Assembly (NCBI RefSeq): GCF_030538595.1
Contig: NZ_JAUNTS010000009.1
Location: 69,476-133,475 of the forward strand
Source of the DNA: Kocuria sp.
Lineage (GTDB): Bacteria; Actinomycetota; Actinomycetes; Actinomycetales; Micrococcaceae
DNA: 64,000 nucleotides
Direction of reading: 5' to 3'
The position numbers and the translations under genes were made by a program. Below the pieces are notes generated by a model. It made no database searches, was not told where the DNA came from, and saw nothing but the letters and a program-made list of their open reading frames with translations. Shown one piece after another: positions 48,191-57,065 of the stretch (the first letter of the stretch is position 1; every line of letters begins with the position of its first letter).

Positions 48191-48273
48191 GGCGCGTGAT
48201 CGCGCCTGAGATCTGAGCACTTCTCAGATGTCCTGCCCAAAGGCGGCGGACCACCCGGTCCGCCGCCTTTGGG
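48191..48273 (+). terminator. Triple hairpin ending in a strong terminator-like stem
   Basis: Three hairpins occur in a row: GGCGCG-TGAT-CGCGCC (48191-48206), ATCTGAG-CACTT-CTCAGAT (48211-48229) and a 17-bp perfect stem CCCAAAGGCGGCGGACC-ACCC-(complement) at 48236-48273. All follow the NlpC/P60 stop. The last stem is very stable but lacks a long T-tract. Confidence 0.85.
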
Positions 48274-48392
48274 GCGTCTGAGCCCCCAGACACCCCCATC
48301 CATTCACGACGCCGCAGCACCAGTCATACGGTTTTCTCACGTGATGAACGCATCATCGAAAGTGAACGTTGTTACCCCTTACACTTGGCTCC

Positions 48393-48530
48393 ATGCCTCA
48401 TGACACGTCCCGGACGGTTCCCGGCGCTCGCCGTGTGACCGCGCCGGAAGATGCGGAGTATCGAAGTTGCGCTTTGCGCAACTCCTCCCAGTCCTTACGT
48501 TTTGACCTCCCGGTGGTGATGACCCGGTGA
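48393..48530 (+). CDS. Possible leaderless 45-residue protein coupled to the CNNM gene
   Basis: ATG 48393 to TGA 48528 encodes 45 residues, beginning MPHDTSRTV and rich in arginine and serine. The -10-like TACACT ends exactly seven bases before the ATG, the spacing of leaderless actinobacterial transcripts, and no ribosome binding site is present. Its stop overlaps the GTG of the next gene (GTGA), giving a ribosome for that gene, which has a weak site of its own. No homologue was recognised. It could be a leader peptide or chance. Confidence 0.35.
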   Translation: MPHDTSRTVPGARRVTAPEDAEYRSCALRNSSQSLRFDLPVVMTR

Positions 48531-49975
48531 GTGTTCTGGGTTCAGCGTTACTGCTGACCGCGGTGGTTCTCCTTCTGGTTTTTGTCAACGCCATCTTTGT
48601 GGCCGTGGAGTTCGCCTACCTGACCGTCAATCGCAATACAGTGCGGGAGCGGATTCAGGACGGGGACAAGCTTGCTGCGGCCGTGGACAAAGCCTTGACC
48701 CGGACTTCCACCAATCTTTCCGGGGCCCAGCTGGGTATCACGGTCTCCAGCTTGGTGGCGGGTTTTCTCACCGCCCCCTCAGTGGGTGTTTTGCTCACGG
48801 AGGGCCTGGGTATCACGGGGCTCTCAGACACTTTGGTGACGGCCATCGGCACCACCGGTGCCTTTGTGCTGGTGACTTTCACGCAGATGGTTTTTGGTGA
48901 GCTGGTGCCCAAGAACTGGGCCATTGCTGAACCCGTCAAGGTCTCACGCCTGGTGGTTCGCCCGCAAAACATTTTCATGTTCCTGTTCGGCTGGTTGGTT
49001 CACGTTCTGAACTCCTCAGCCAACTGGATTTTGCGCATGCTCGGCTTTGATCCCAAGGAGGAAGTGGCCAACGCCCGTACGGCGGAGGAACTGGCTTCCG
49101 TGGTTTCCCGCTCGGGGGAGGAAGGCACGTTGGATGCCGGGACCGCTGAGTTGGTGGCGCGGTCCATTGAGTTCGGTGACCGCACCGCAGCGGATGTGAT
49201 GATGCCCCGCCCGCGGGTCACCTTTGTGGAGGAGGAGTCCGTCCAGGATGTTCTGGACCTGACTGCGCGCACGGGTCACGCTCGGTATCCCGTGATGGGT
49301 GACAGCGTGGATGACATTGTGGGAGTGGTCCACTTCAAGGACGCTCTCAGCGTTCCGCTGGAGCAGCGTGTCAGCACCTCCGCGCACAGCATTGCCCGTG
49401 AAGCCACCGTGGTCTCTGAATCCATGACCTTGGACCCGCTGCTGCGTGAACTGCGTCAGCCCGGTCTGCAGATTGCCATTGTGGTGGATGAATACGGCGG
49501 AACCGCTGGAATCGTAACCCTGGAAGATCTCATTGAGGAGATCGTGGGGGAGATTGATGACGAACAAGACACCACACTGTCCAAGTTCCGGCGTCGTCCG
49601 GATGGCTCCATTGTGGTCTCGGGGTTGCTGCGCCCGGATGAACTGGGTGACATTGTCAAACTGGACCTCCCGGAAGGGGAGGAAACTGACACCCTGGGTG
49701 GCTTGATCGGCGAGATGTTGGACCGCCTCCCGGAAGTCGGGGATGAAGTGGTGATTGACGGCACCGACCACGAACACCGCGACGACGACGATCTCCCCAC
49801 CCAGGGACGCCTGTCTCTGCGAGTGGGTGCCATGGACCAGTACCGCGTGGAGCGGGTGATCGTGGATCGGTTGCCGCAACCGGCGGAGGATGAAGACTCG
49901 GATGAGCCCCCGGTGCAGTATGAAACGGTCGAGGACCCGGAGATGACGGACACCGACCGGGAGGATGCGCGATGA
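48527..49975 (+). CDS. CNNM/CBS/CorC-type membrane protein (hemolysin family)
   Basis: This 482-aa protein has an N-terminal DUF21/CNNM membrane domain (about residues 1-190, four hydrophobic segments, [13 protein letters not shown]), two CBS repeats (about 200-330, with [20 protein letters not shown] and [22 protein letters not shown]) and a C-terminal CorC_HlyC domain (about 340-440). An acidic tail follows. Members are linked to magnesium or cobalt efflux and are often annotated hemolysin C; none is proven here. GTG 48527 overlaps a short upstream frame, and the stop overlaps the next gene (ATGA). Confidence 0.9.
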   Translation: MSVLGSALLLTAVVLLLVFVNAIFVAVEFAYLTVNRNTVRERIQDGDKLAAAVDKALTRTSTNLSGAQLGITVSSLVAGFLTAPSVGVLLTEGLGITGLSDTLVTAIGTTGAFVLVTFTQMVFGELVPKNWAIAEPVKVSRLVVRPQNIFMFLFGWLVHVLNSSANWILRMLGFDPKEEVANARTAEELASVVSRSGEEGTLDAGTAELVARSIEFGDRTAADVMMPRPRVTFVEEESVQDVLDLTARTGHARYPVMGDSVDDIVGVVHFKDALSVPLEQRVSTSAHSIAREATVVSESMTLDPLLRELRQPGLQIAIVVDEYGGTAGIVTLEDLIEEIVGEIDDEQDTTLSKFRRRPDGSIVVSGLLRPDELGDIVKLDLPEGEETDTLGGLIGEMLDRLPEVGDEVVIDGTDHEHRDDDDLPTQGRLSLRVGAMDQYRVERVIVDRLPQPAEDEDSDEPPVQYETVEDPEMTDTDREDAR

Positions 49976-51036
49976 ATGACGCCACGGCCATCCTGGTACT
50001 GCTCCTGCTGCTGTTGGGCAACGCCTTTTTTGTGGGCGCCGAATTCGCCATGGTCTCCGCCCGCCGTGATCAGCTGGAGCCCAGGGCAGCGGACGGTTCC
50101 CGCTCCGCGCGCTCCGCGCTGAAGGGAATCGAGGACGTTTCAACGTCCTTGGCCGCCACCCAGTTGGGAATCACAGCCTGTTCGTTGTTGATCGGCTCCG
50201 TTGGTGAACCCGCCATTGCGCACATGATTGAGCCGGCTTTTGAAGCCATGGGAGTACCTGGTTTCCTGGTGCATCCCATCGCCCTGGTGATTGCTTTGTT
50301 GGTGGTCACTTTCTTGCACATGGTGATCGGGGAGATGGTTCCCAAGAACATTGCCATTGCACAGCCTGCGGCTTCCGCGTTGCTACTGGGGCCCGTGCTG
50401 CGGATCTTTGTGGTGGTGCTGCGCCCCGTGATCTGGCTGATGAACAGCCTGGCCAACCTGGTGGTGCGTTACATCCTGCGGGCAACTCCCAAGGATGAGG
50501 TGGCATCTGCCTTCACTTCCGATGAGGTGGCGGGTTTTGTGGCCGAGTCCGGCCGCGTGGGCCTTCTGGATGCGGATGAAATCCGGTTGCTCACCGGTGC
50601 TCTGCAGTTTGAGGCTCTGACGGCAGCGGATGTTGCCATCCCCTTCAGCCGGATTCGCACCATTGACCATGCAGCCACCAATGCTGAGATTGAGCAGATG
50701 ACTGCGGACACCGGGTTCTCGCGCTTTCCCGTGGTGGGCCCGGATGGCCGTCTACAGGGCTATATCCACACCAAGGATGTTCTGGGTGTGGCTGCAGCGC
50801 AGCGGGATCAGCCGTTCGATCGCAGCATCTTGCACCCGCTGGGCCGTGTTCCGGAAGGAGCCAAGCTGCAAAACGTCATGCGGCGGATGCAGGCCAACAA
50901 CGCTCATCTGGCGTTGGTGGATGGGCCTCAATCGGACAGCGGTCAGCCCGCCATTGTGGCGTTGGAAGATGTGTTGGAGGAACTGGTGGGTGAGGTACGT
51001 GATGCCACCACCCCCACTGCGGCAGGTACCGCCTAG
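49972..51036 (+). CDS. CNNM/CBS membrane protein lacking the CorC_HlyC domain
   Basis: This 354-aa paralogue of the preceding protein has a CNNM membrane domain ([31 protein letters not shown]) and a CBS pair ([30 protein letters not shown]). It ends at [15 protein letters not shown], so the C-terminal CorC_HlyC domain is absent. Paired long and short CNNM genes are common in actinobacteria, suggesting a heteromeric complex. ATG 49972 overlaps the upstream stop. The next gene converges 12 bases away, with no terminator evident between them. Confidence 0.9.
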   Translation: MNDATAILVLLLLLLGNAFFVGAEFAMVSARRDQLEPRAADGSRSARSALKGIEDVSTSLAATQLGITACSLLIGSVGEPAIAHMIEPAFEAMGVPGFLVHPIALVIALLVVTFLHMVIGEMVPKNIAIAQPAASALLLGPVLRIFVVVLRPVIWLMNSLANLVVRYILRATPKDEVASAFTSDEVAGFVAESGRVGLLDADEIRLLTGALQFEALTAADVAIPFSRIRTIDHAATNAEIEQMTADTGFSRFPVVGPDGRLQGYIHTKDVLGVAAAQRDQPFDRSILHPLGRVPEGAKLQNVMRRMQANNAHLALVDGPQSDSGQPAIVALEDVLEELVGEVRDATTPTAAGTA

Positions 51037-51048
51037 AGGACTACGCCA

Positions 51049-52089
51049 TCAGGATGCTTTGCGCGCAGTCATGAGCACCAAGTCATCCAGTAGGGCGTAG
51101 CCGCATTCGGCATTCGGTGCACCGTAGGTGGTGATCACAATGTCGTGGACCTCTCCGTTGATGGTGGCCTGACCCATGGTGCCCACGTTCCAGCGGTCGT
51201 CGTCCCCGGGCAGCCATCCGTTTTTCACCGCTACTTCTTGCACATCGAGCTCGGGTGGCACGCGGTCGGCACGGGCCAGAACCCCCACCCCAAAATCTTG
51301 GGTGTAGCTGTCGTAGCCCTGGGCCGGGTCAAGGTATTCGCGGATCACGTCCATGTCCTGCGCCCGGACCCAGTCAGGGGTGTCGGTGAGGGCATCCAGC
51401 ACGGCGCTGAGATCAGCGGCCGTGGTGGATTCTGTTCCCCACCCCAGCTGGAGGGTTGTCTCCGTGGCACCCAGCATCCGATACGTCTCGGTGAGGTAAT
51501 CGGTAGCCATTTGATCGTCCTCACCCAGGCGTTCAAACAGGGCAGCGGTGGATTCGTTGCCGCTGTTGGCCAGGGAGTCTTCCAGCAGTCCGCTGTCCAC
51601 AGGGGTGAGCTCCTCATCGGTTTCTTTGAGATGACGCATGAAGCTCAACGCCACGCTCACCTTGGAAAGGCTGGCGGCTTGGACCCGAGAATCTTGATTG
51701 ATCTGCAATTGCTCACCCGTGCTGCGGTTCAGCACCACCACACCAATGTCCGTGTCCAGATCTCCTTGCGCCCCTTGCACCGCGGTTTGGAGGGCCTCCT
51801 CCAGGTTTTGGTCATCCTGCCCGGCCAACCACGGGGCCACAAGATCGCTGTCAGTTTCCTGTGCTTCCTGGACCTGCTCCGCGGTGAGCCCATCCCCGCT
51901 GGGCTCCACCAGGCACGTGGCGGGAATGGGGCGGAACTGCACATCGTCTTCGATTGCCTCTGCGGTGGTCAGGGAGGATGGATACGGGTCCTCCGCTGAA
52001 TCCTGTCCCCCACCACATCCCGTCACGGTGAGGGCCACCACCGCACCAAAAGCCAGCCGTACCTTGGTCTTAGCTGCCTGCGCAACCAT
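51049..52089 (-). CDS. Lipoprotein with beta-lactamase/serine-hydrolase fold
   Basis: This 346-aa lipoprotein has a signal with lipobox VALTVTGCGG near residue 25. The C-terminal two thirds show penicillin-recognising motifs: SxxK as SLSK in QAASLSKVSVAL, SxN as SGN in ANSGNESTA, and KTG replaced by KNG (VAVKNGWLPGD). That pattern fits class A beta-lactamase-like or D,D-peptidase-like proteins. Substitution in the third motif leaves activity uncertain. It has no resistance-gene context. ATG 52089 has GGGAGGGG upstream. Confidence 0.8.
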   Translation of the reverse strand: MVAQAAKTKVRLAFGAVVALTVTGCGGGQDSAEDPYPSSLTTAEAIEDDVQFRPIPATCLVEPSGDGLTAEQVQEAQETDSDLVAPWLAGQDDQNLEEALQTAVQGAQGDLDTDIGVVVLNRSTGEQLQINQDSRVQAASLSKVSVALSFMRHLKETDEELTPVDSGLLEDSLANSGNESTAALFERLGEDDQMATDYLTETYRMLGATETTLQLGWGTESTTAADLSAVLDALTDTPDWVRAQDMDVIREYLDPAQGYDSYTQDFGVGVLARADRVPPELDVQEVAVKNGWLPGDDDRWNVGTMGQATINGEVHDIVITTYGAPNAECGYALLDDLVLMTARKAS

Positions 52090-52149
52090 GTGAACCCCCT
52101 CCCCGGTGCTGCCCGCACCGGGTTCATGCCGGACCAGGAGCTTTGACAG

Positions 52150-53358
52150 CTATCCGCGACGACGCCGCGGTAGCCGCACCTTCCGGTACTCCGCAGCCCC
52201 AAAAGTCTTCAGGAAAGGACCTGGAGGGACATGGCGCTGCTGGTGCCGGCTGATGGCCAACTGGTAATAGTCAACCAGCTTACGAGTTGAAGTCTCCCAG
52301 GAGTGCTTAACAGCCTCCGCGCGTGCCGCAGCACCCATGCGGGCCCGCAGGTGGGGGTCCTCCACCAGCTGGCGCAAGCGCTGCGTGAGATCATCGGCAT
52401 CTCCGGGTTGCACCAGAAACCCGGTTTCGCCGTCGTCAATCACAAAGGGGATGCCTCCGGCCCGGGCTCCCACCACGGGCACCCCGGAGGCAAAAGCCTC
52501 CAGAGCCACCAACCCTAGCGTTTCCGACTGGGAGGGAAACGCAAAAATATCCGCTGAGGCATAAGCCGCGGCCAATTCGGCACCGGACATGTAGCCCGTG
52601 AACACCGTATTGGTACCGGCAAACTGCTTTTCCAGATGCTCCTTGTGGGGGCCCGACCCCACAATCGCCAGGCGGGCACCGGGCAGCCGACGCATGGGTT
52701 CAATCAACTGGTCCAGGTTTTTTTCTTTGGACACCCGGCCCACGTACACGATCAGCGGATCCGTTGGATTCCCGTTGGTCAGGCGGTTGCGCAACGCCCT
52801 GTCCGCCCGGGATGGGTGGTAGGTGACGGTGTCCACGGCCTTGGGCCACAAATCGACGTCACGCACCCCCACCGAACGTGCCCGCTCCACCATGGGGCCG
52901 GAGGTGCACAAATTGACCTCGGACTGATTGTGCAGCCAGCGCAGCCAGGTTTCGGATGGGTGGCGCAGCATGTGCAGGCCCAAGGCATCCGCGTAATGCG
53001 GCACATCGGTGTGGAAAGAGGACAGCAGCGGAAGGTCACGGCGCCGCGCTGCCAGCACACCGTAGGCGGCCAGCCAGACGGGGTTCACGGCGTGCACAAG
53101 GTCAGGCCGGAAATCGGCCATGGTGGTGGCAATCCGGGCAGTGGGCAGCCCCAACTTGATCTCCGGATACCAGGGTTTGAAGGATACCGAGCGGACTGGC
53201 ACCACGGTGTGCCCGGCATGGCTGGACGGAGGATTGCCGGGGGCAAAAACCACAACTTCATGGCCCAGGGCTTCCAACTGCTCCAAAGAGCGCAGAATCC
53301 GGGTGACCACACCGTCGATTTTGGGTAGGAAGACCTCTGTGTAGAGGGCAATGCGCAC
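52150..53358 (-). CDS. sqdX: Sulfoquinovosyltransferase SqdX (SQDG synthase), GT4 family
   Basis: This glycosyltransferase is predicted to transfer sulfoquinovose from UDP-sulfoquinovose to diacylglycerol, making the sulfolipid SQDG. It is 402 aa with a GT-B fold. The start MRIALYTEVFLPKIDGVVTR is typical of SqdX/SQD2 and related MgtA-like proteins; the donor-binding half has IVYVGRVSKEKNLDQLIEP and SQSETLGLVALEAFASGVPV. The GTG start lies eight bases after the sqdB stop, so the two are co-transcribed. Without that context it could be a mannosyl- or glucosyltransferase; the sqdB partner makes SqdX the best call. Confidence 0.85.
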   Translation of the reverse strand: MRIALYTEVFLPKIDGVVTRILRSLEQLEALGHEVVVFAPGNPPSSHAGHTVVPVRSVSFKPWYPEIKLGLPTARIATTMADFRPDLVHAVNPVWLAAYGVLAARRRDLPLLSSFHTDVPHYADALGLHMLRHPSETWLRWLHNQSEVNLCTSGPMVERARSVGVRDVDLWPKAVDTVTYHPSRADRALRNRLTNGNPTDPLIVYVGRVSKEKNLDQLIEPMRRLPGARLAIVGSGPHKEHLEKQFAGTNTVFTGYMSGAELAAAYASADIFAFPSQSETLGLVALEAFASGVPVVGARAGGIPFVIDDGETGFLVQPGDADDLTQRLRQLVEDPHLRARMGAAARAEAVKHSWETSTRKLVDYYQLAISRHQQRHVPPGPFLKTFGAAEYRKVRLPRRRRG

Positions 53359-53366
53359 CGGGTGGC

Positions 53367-54617
53367 TCAGTTTCCGTGATCCGGTGTGGGCTGGTCAGTT
53401 GTGCCCTCGGCAGCCGCCGGGTGGTTCAAAGAAGCAGGTACTCCCGCATGGGTCCGCCGGTTCCACAAGGAAGTCGCGGGGATCTTGGCCAAATCGGCGC
53501 GGTGCGCGTAACGCCGGGCAGTGTCCTCGACCTCCAGCAGCAACCCCTCAGAAAGCGTGGTGGGCTCCAGCCCCAGGTCCAGGAACGTGTCATTGGAGAC
53601 ATGCAGATCATTTTCCGCGGACTCCTGCCGCGGGTTGGGCACCATCTCCACGGTGGCGCCGGAGATTCGACCCACCAGCTCGGCAAGGTCACGTACCCGG
53701 TGTGTTTCCGTCATTTGATTCAGGATCATCACCCGATCCCCTACGGTGGGCGGGTTGCTGAGCGCAATTTCCACGCACCGGACCATGTCTTGGACGTGGA
53801 TGAACGCGCGCGTCTGTCCACCCGTTCCGTGCACGGTCAGCGGGTAGCCCACGGCTGCTTGCATCAGGAACCGATTGAGCACGGTGCCGTAGTCGCCGTC
53901 GTAATCAAACCGGTTGATCAGGCGTTCGTCCAACAGGGTCTCTGCTGTGTTGGTGCCCCAGATGATGCCCTGGTGCAGGTCTGTGACCCGGACACGGTCG
54001 TTCTTGGCGTAGAAGGCAAAAAGCAGCTGATCCAGGGACTTGGTCATGTGATAGATCGAGCCGGGGTTGGTGGGGTAGAGGATCTGAGTCTCTATGTTGT
54101 CCCGTTCGTCCTGCGGGATCTCCACATCCAAATAACCTTCCGGAATTTTCATCCCGGCCGTGCCGTAGCCGTAGACCCCCATGGTGCCCAAATGCACCAC
54201 GTGGATGTCCTGGTCAGCCTCCACAATGGCTGCCAGGAGGTTGTGGGTGGCGTTGACGTTGTTGTCCACGGTGTAGCGCTTGGTGCGCGCAGACTTCATG
54301 GAGTAGGGGGCTGCACGCTGTTCGGCAAAGTGCACCACGGCATCAGGACGCTGCTCACGCAGCAACTCCAACAGTGCGTCGTAGTCCTGGGCCACATCCA
54401 GGGTGACCGCTTGAATCTGGTGACCTGTGACCTCCCGCCATGCCTGCAGGCGGTCCGGCAGGGACCGAATGGGCGTCAGGGATTGTGCACCCAATTCGTC
54501 ATCTATCTGACGGCGGGAGAAGTTGTCCACGATGGTGACATCGTGCCCCTGGTTGGACAGATGTAGGGCCGCCGGCCAGCCGCAGAATCCGTCTCCACCC
54601 AGGATTGCGATCTTCAC
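53367..54617 (-). CDS. sqdB: UDP-sulfoquinovose synthase SqdB
   Basis: This SDR-fold enzyme converts UDP-glucose and sulfite into UDP-sulfoquinovose. It is 416 aa. The start KIAILGGDGFCGWPAALHLS is diagnostic, followed by VDNFSRRQIDDELG. Catalytic residues known from Arabidopsis SQD1 are conserved: the threonine in HLGTMGVYGYG and the Tyr/Lys pair in YHMTKSLDQ. A C-terminal tail (about 25 residues, Pro/Thr/Gly-rich) is extra. GTG 54617 has GGAGACC upstream. It is the first of the sqdB-sqdX pair, implying sulfolipid synthesis in a non-photosynthetic actinobacterium. Confidence 0.92.
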   Translation of the reverse strand: MKIAILGGDGFCGWPAALHLSNQGHDVTIVDNFSRRQIDDELGAQSLTPIRSLPDRLQAWREVTGHQIQAVTLDVAQDYDALLELLREQRPDAVVHFAEQRAAPYSMKSARTKRYTVDNNVNATHNLLAAIVEADQDIHVVHLGTMGVYGYGTAGMKIPEGYLDVEIPQDERDNIETQILYPTNPGSIYHMTKSLDQLLFAFYAKNDRVRVTDLHQGIIWGTNTAETLLDERLINRFDYDGDYGTVLNRFLMQAAVGYPLTVHGTGGQTRAFIHVQDMVRCVEIALSNPPTVGDRVMILNQMTETHRVRDLAELVGRISGATVEMVPNPRQESAENDLHVSNDTFLDLGLEPTTLSEGLLLEVEDTARRYAHRADLAKIPATSLWNRRTHAGVPASLNHPAAAEGTTDQPTPDHGN

Positions 54618-54767
54618 TTGGTCTCCGTTTCTGCCGCCGCGTCACACAAGTTGTGCGTGAGTCATCCGGACGGGATTCTGCGCTGATCGCACTTCAATGT
54701 CCCGCCCGTGCCAATTCTGGCAGACGGTGGCGCGGGTGCAGCGGTTTGTGCCCCAGCACGTGCGGTT

Positions 54768-55205
54768 TCAGGAGGCCACGGATCGCCTCTGCCGAACGCG
54801 CACCATCACTTCATTGATGTCACGGGCTTGCCTGGACTCCCCGGGGCCCACGTAGAGGGTGGGTAGCTGTTCAAAGTCGCTGGGACTCGGCTCACGGGTT
54901 GTGGGCTCCCAACCCTGGGGGAATTCGTGGTGGTGGAAAGTCCCGCACTTCTGGCAAAAGTATTTGACGTGTCCGCCGGATGCCACGGTGCGTGCACCGT
55001 GACGCAGCTTGTTCAGGAGGGTGCGGAAAGCAGTCAAGCCCGAGCGGCGCTCTGGTGCAGCTGCGGTGGCGATCCCCGTGGGCACAATAGCCATGAACTT
55101 CAGGTAGTAGTCCGTGGTGCACTGTTGGCACGTTGGCGTCCGCAACGCGGTGGGGCGCTGGTTCGGCGAGCCAAGCCGTCCAAGGCGTTGGGCGGAGGTG
55201 GGCAT
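54768..55205 (-). CDS. Hypothetical zinc-ribbon-like protein
   Basis: This 145-aa protein begins at ATG 55205 with GGAG eight bases upstream; the frame is open to 55307 without support for a longer start. Two CxxC motifs, TCQQCTTDYYLKF and FCQKCGTFHHHEF, suggest a structural zinc ribbon. The tail is acidic/arginine-rich and holds a short ordered part (LPTLYVGPGESRQARDINEV). I did not recognise a family. It is transcribed toward sqdB but 150 bases away. Confidence 0.65.
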   Translation of the reverse strand: MPTSAQRLGRLGSPNQRPTALRTPTCQQCTTDYYLKFMAIVPTGIATAAAPERRSGLTAFRTLLNKLRHGARTVASGGHVKYFCQKCGTFHHHEFPQGWEPTTREPSPSDFEQLPTLYVGPGESRQARDINEVMVRVRQRRSVAS

Positions 55206-55570
55206 CGTTTCGACTCCGTGGGGGATCGGTGTTGCGGGTGGGCGTCGTGCTTTCCGCAGATGCGGTAATTGGGGTGTGTGTCGACTCCGTTGTTGATCGG
55301 AACCCAATCCAAGGCTAGGCCACCGCCCGCGTTCCGTACAGGGCTGGTGTCGGGTGAATTACCGCACATGTTGACATGACAACTACCAATTAGTAATAAG
55401 CCGTCTGATCAGTGCAGATGAGGGTGACTGCATTGCCGTTGTCACACACTGGCTCGCAGGCGTGTGGGCCTTCACTGTTTGGCAGACTCATGCCCGTGAC
55501 CGGGTGCTTGTGGTCGCAGGAGTTGCAGGAGTCATCAGGGTGCAGGGGTCTGAGAAAGGGGGCGTGGTGG
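55206..55570. other. Intergenic region between the zinc-ribbon-like and acyltransferase genes
   Basis: This 365-base gap separates divergent starts. It includes an A/T-rich patch near 55380-55400 (CAATTAGTAATAAG) that may be part of a promoter, but no convincing hexamer pair or hairpin was found. The acyltransferase frame continues upstream into this gap to 55412 without family similarity. Confidence 0.4.
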
Positions 55571-56896
55571 ATGGTCCGGCCGGGGGTGGGGCAGGGTGAT
55601 CAGCGTGACGTTGCAGTGGATGCCGCCCGGGTGGCCGCTCTGGCTTTTGTGGTCTGCGCACACATTCTCCTGGTGACCCTGATGACCGATCCGGTCTCCG
55701 GGCACGTGACCAACGTCATGGTCCCCACGCAGTATCCGTGGTTCTGGTGGGTCACGTGGATGGTGCAGATCATGCCGCTGTTTTTTGTGGTGGGTGGTTA
55801 TGCCTCCGCCGTTTCCTGGAACAGAGTCACGGCCAAAGGGGGTGGCGGGACCGGCGGGGCGGGTGAGACTGCTTGGGTGGCAGCTCGTGTGCTGAAACTG
55901 GCGCAGCCGGCGGCGTTGCTGTGGGTGTTTCTGGCAGTGGTCTATCTCCTGGCGCGGGTGGCCGGCGCCCCGCCGGAGTATGTGGATGCGGCCCTGCCCG
56001 GGATCGGTATGCACTTGTGGTTTCTGGGTGCTTACACGCTGTGCGTGATGGCGGTTCCGTTCACAGTCGCGGCCCACCGATCCCGTCCCCTGCTCACCCT
56101 GGGGTTGTTGGTGGCTGCAGGAGCAGCGGTGGAGGTGCTGCGCATTGCGCTGGATGAGCCGTGGTGGGGGCTGCTGGGGTTGGCTCCCATCTGGCTGGCG
56201 ATCCATCAGCTGGGCTATTTCCGGGCGGACGGGGCTTTTGCCCGGTGCCCTCTGTGGGGCCTGCTTCTCCTGGCAGCCGCCAGTTACGCGGGCCTCGCCG
56301 TGCTGACTTCTTTTCCTGCCTGGTCACGGGACATGCTGACCAATTTGAATCCACCCACGCTGACCTTGTTCCTGCTGGGACTGGGGCAGGCCTGTTTGCT
56401 GCAAGTTCTGACTCCGGCTTTGCGTGCAGTGATGACATTGCGGCCCGCGCAGGGTTCGGCCTGGTTGATTGGTGCCCGACCGGTTTCGCTGTATCTGTGG
56501 CACCTCCCGGTCATCGTGTGCGTCACCGCTGTGTGGTGGCTGCTGGACGGGCCCCAGCCTGCTGTGCCAAGCGCAGCGTGGTGGTGGTGGCGTGTCCCCA
56601 TTGCGGGGATCTGCTGGTTGGCGGTACTGCTGGTGGTTCGTCTGGTGGGACCGGTTGAAGCCACTGCGGTCCTCCCAGCGGGCCACACAACACCCCGATC
56701 CTGGTCTGCTGTACTTCTGGCTGCGGGTCTGGTGGTGATCCCTGCGGTACTGGAAATTCGATACTTGCTCACCCCGTGGTTGGTGGTCGGTGGAGCGGTG
56801 AGTTACGTGGGCGCCGTCGTAGTGTTACGCGCGCCATGGCGGGCTGTGGCCATCTCTTGGCGTGCGCGCTGGCGCGGCGCCACTGACGTGGGCTAA
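55571..56896 (+). CDS. Acyltransferase-3 family membrane protein
   Basis: This is a 441-aa membrane protein with about ten hydrophobic segments and the acyltransferase-3 N-terminal pattern (RDVAVDAARVAALAFVVCAHI, then LFFVVGGYASAVSW). Such enzymes acylate sugars, peptidoglycan or lipids at the membrane. The specific substrate is not known. ATG 55571 has GAAAGGGGG upstream; the frame extends to 55412 but without supporting family sequence. It lies between sulfolipid and sulfur amino-acid genes but in its own transcription unit. Confidence 0.8.
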   Translation: MVRPGVGQGDQRDVAVDAARVAALAFVVCAHILLVTLMTDPVSGHVTNVMVPTQYPWFWWVTWMVQIMPLFFVVGGYASAVSWNRVTAKGGGGTGGAGETAWVAARVLKLAQPAALLWVFLAVVYLLARVAGAPPEYVDAALPGIGMHLWFLGAYTLCVMAVPFTVAAHRSRPLLTLGLLVAAGAAVEVLRIALDEPWWGLLGLAPIWLAIHQLGYFRADGAFARCPLWGLLLLAAASYAGLAVLTSFPAWSRDMLTNLNPPTLTLFLLGLGQACLLQVLTPALRAVMTLRPAQGSAWLIGARPVSLYLWHLPVIVCVTAVWWLLDGPQPAVPSAAWWWWRVPIAGICWLAVLLVVRLVGPVEATAVLPAGHTTPRSWSAVLLAAGLVVIPAVLEIRYLLTPWLVVGGAVSYVGAVVVLRAPWRAVAISWRARWRGATDVG

Positions 56897-57065
56897 TCTG
56901 GCGGAGCTTCACGAGATGCGTTCGCCAAGCTCCGACTTGATCGCACACCAACCCCATGTTCACGGGTGGTTCGGATGACGAAGCGGCCTGCTACGCCCGC
57001 AGTGCACGAACATTCCCGTGGGTAACCGTGCAGGTCAAGAGCACCTCACCCCATGGAGTTTCCAG

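Noticed and set aside
49972..51036. Truncation of the second CNNM gene as a pseudogene
   Set aside because: The frame ends cleanly without CorC_HlyC remnants downstream, and short CNNM partners next to long ones are common.
54605..54817. Plus-strand 70-codon frame upstream of the zinc-ribbon-like gene end
   Set aside because: No ribosome binding site or similarity was visible and it overlaps sqdB and the next gene antisense.
56899..56934. Weak hairpin (CGGAGCTT / AAGCTCCG) after the acyltransferase gene
   Set aside because: Only an 8-bp stem with a 17-base loop and no T-tract; could be a terminator but was not strong enough to list.
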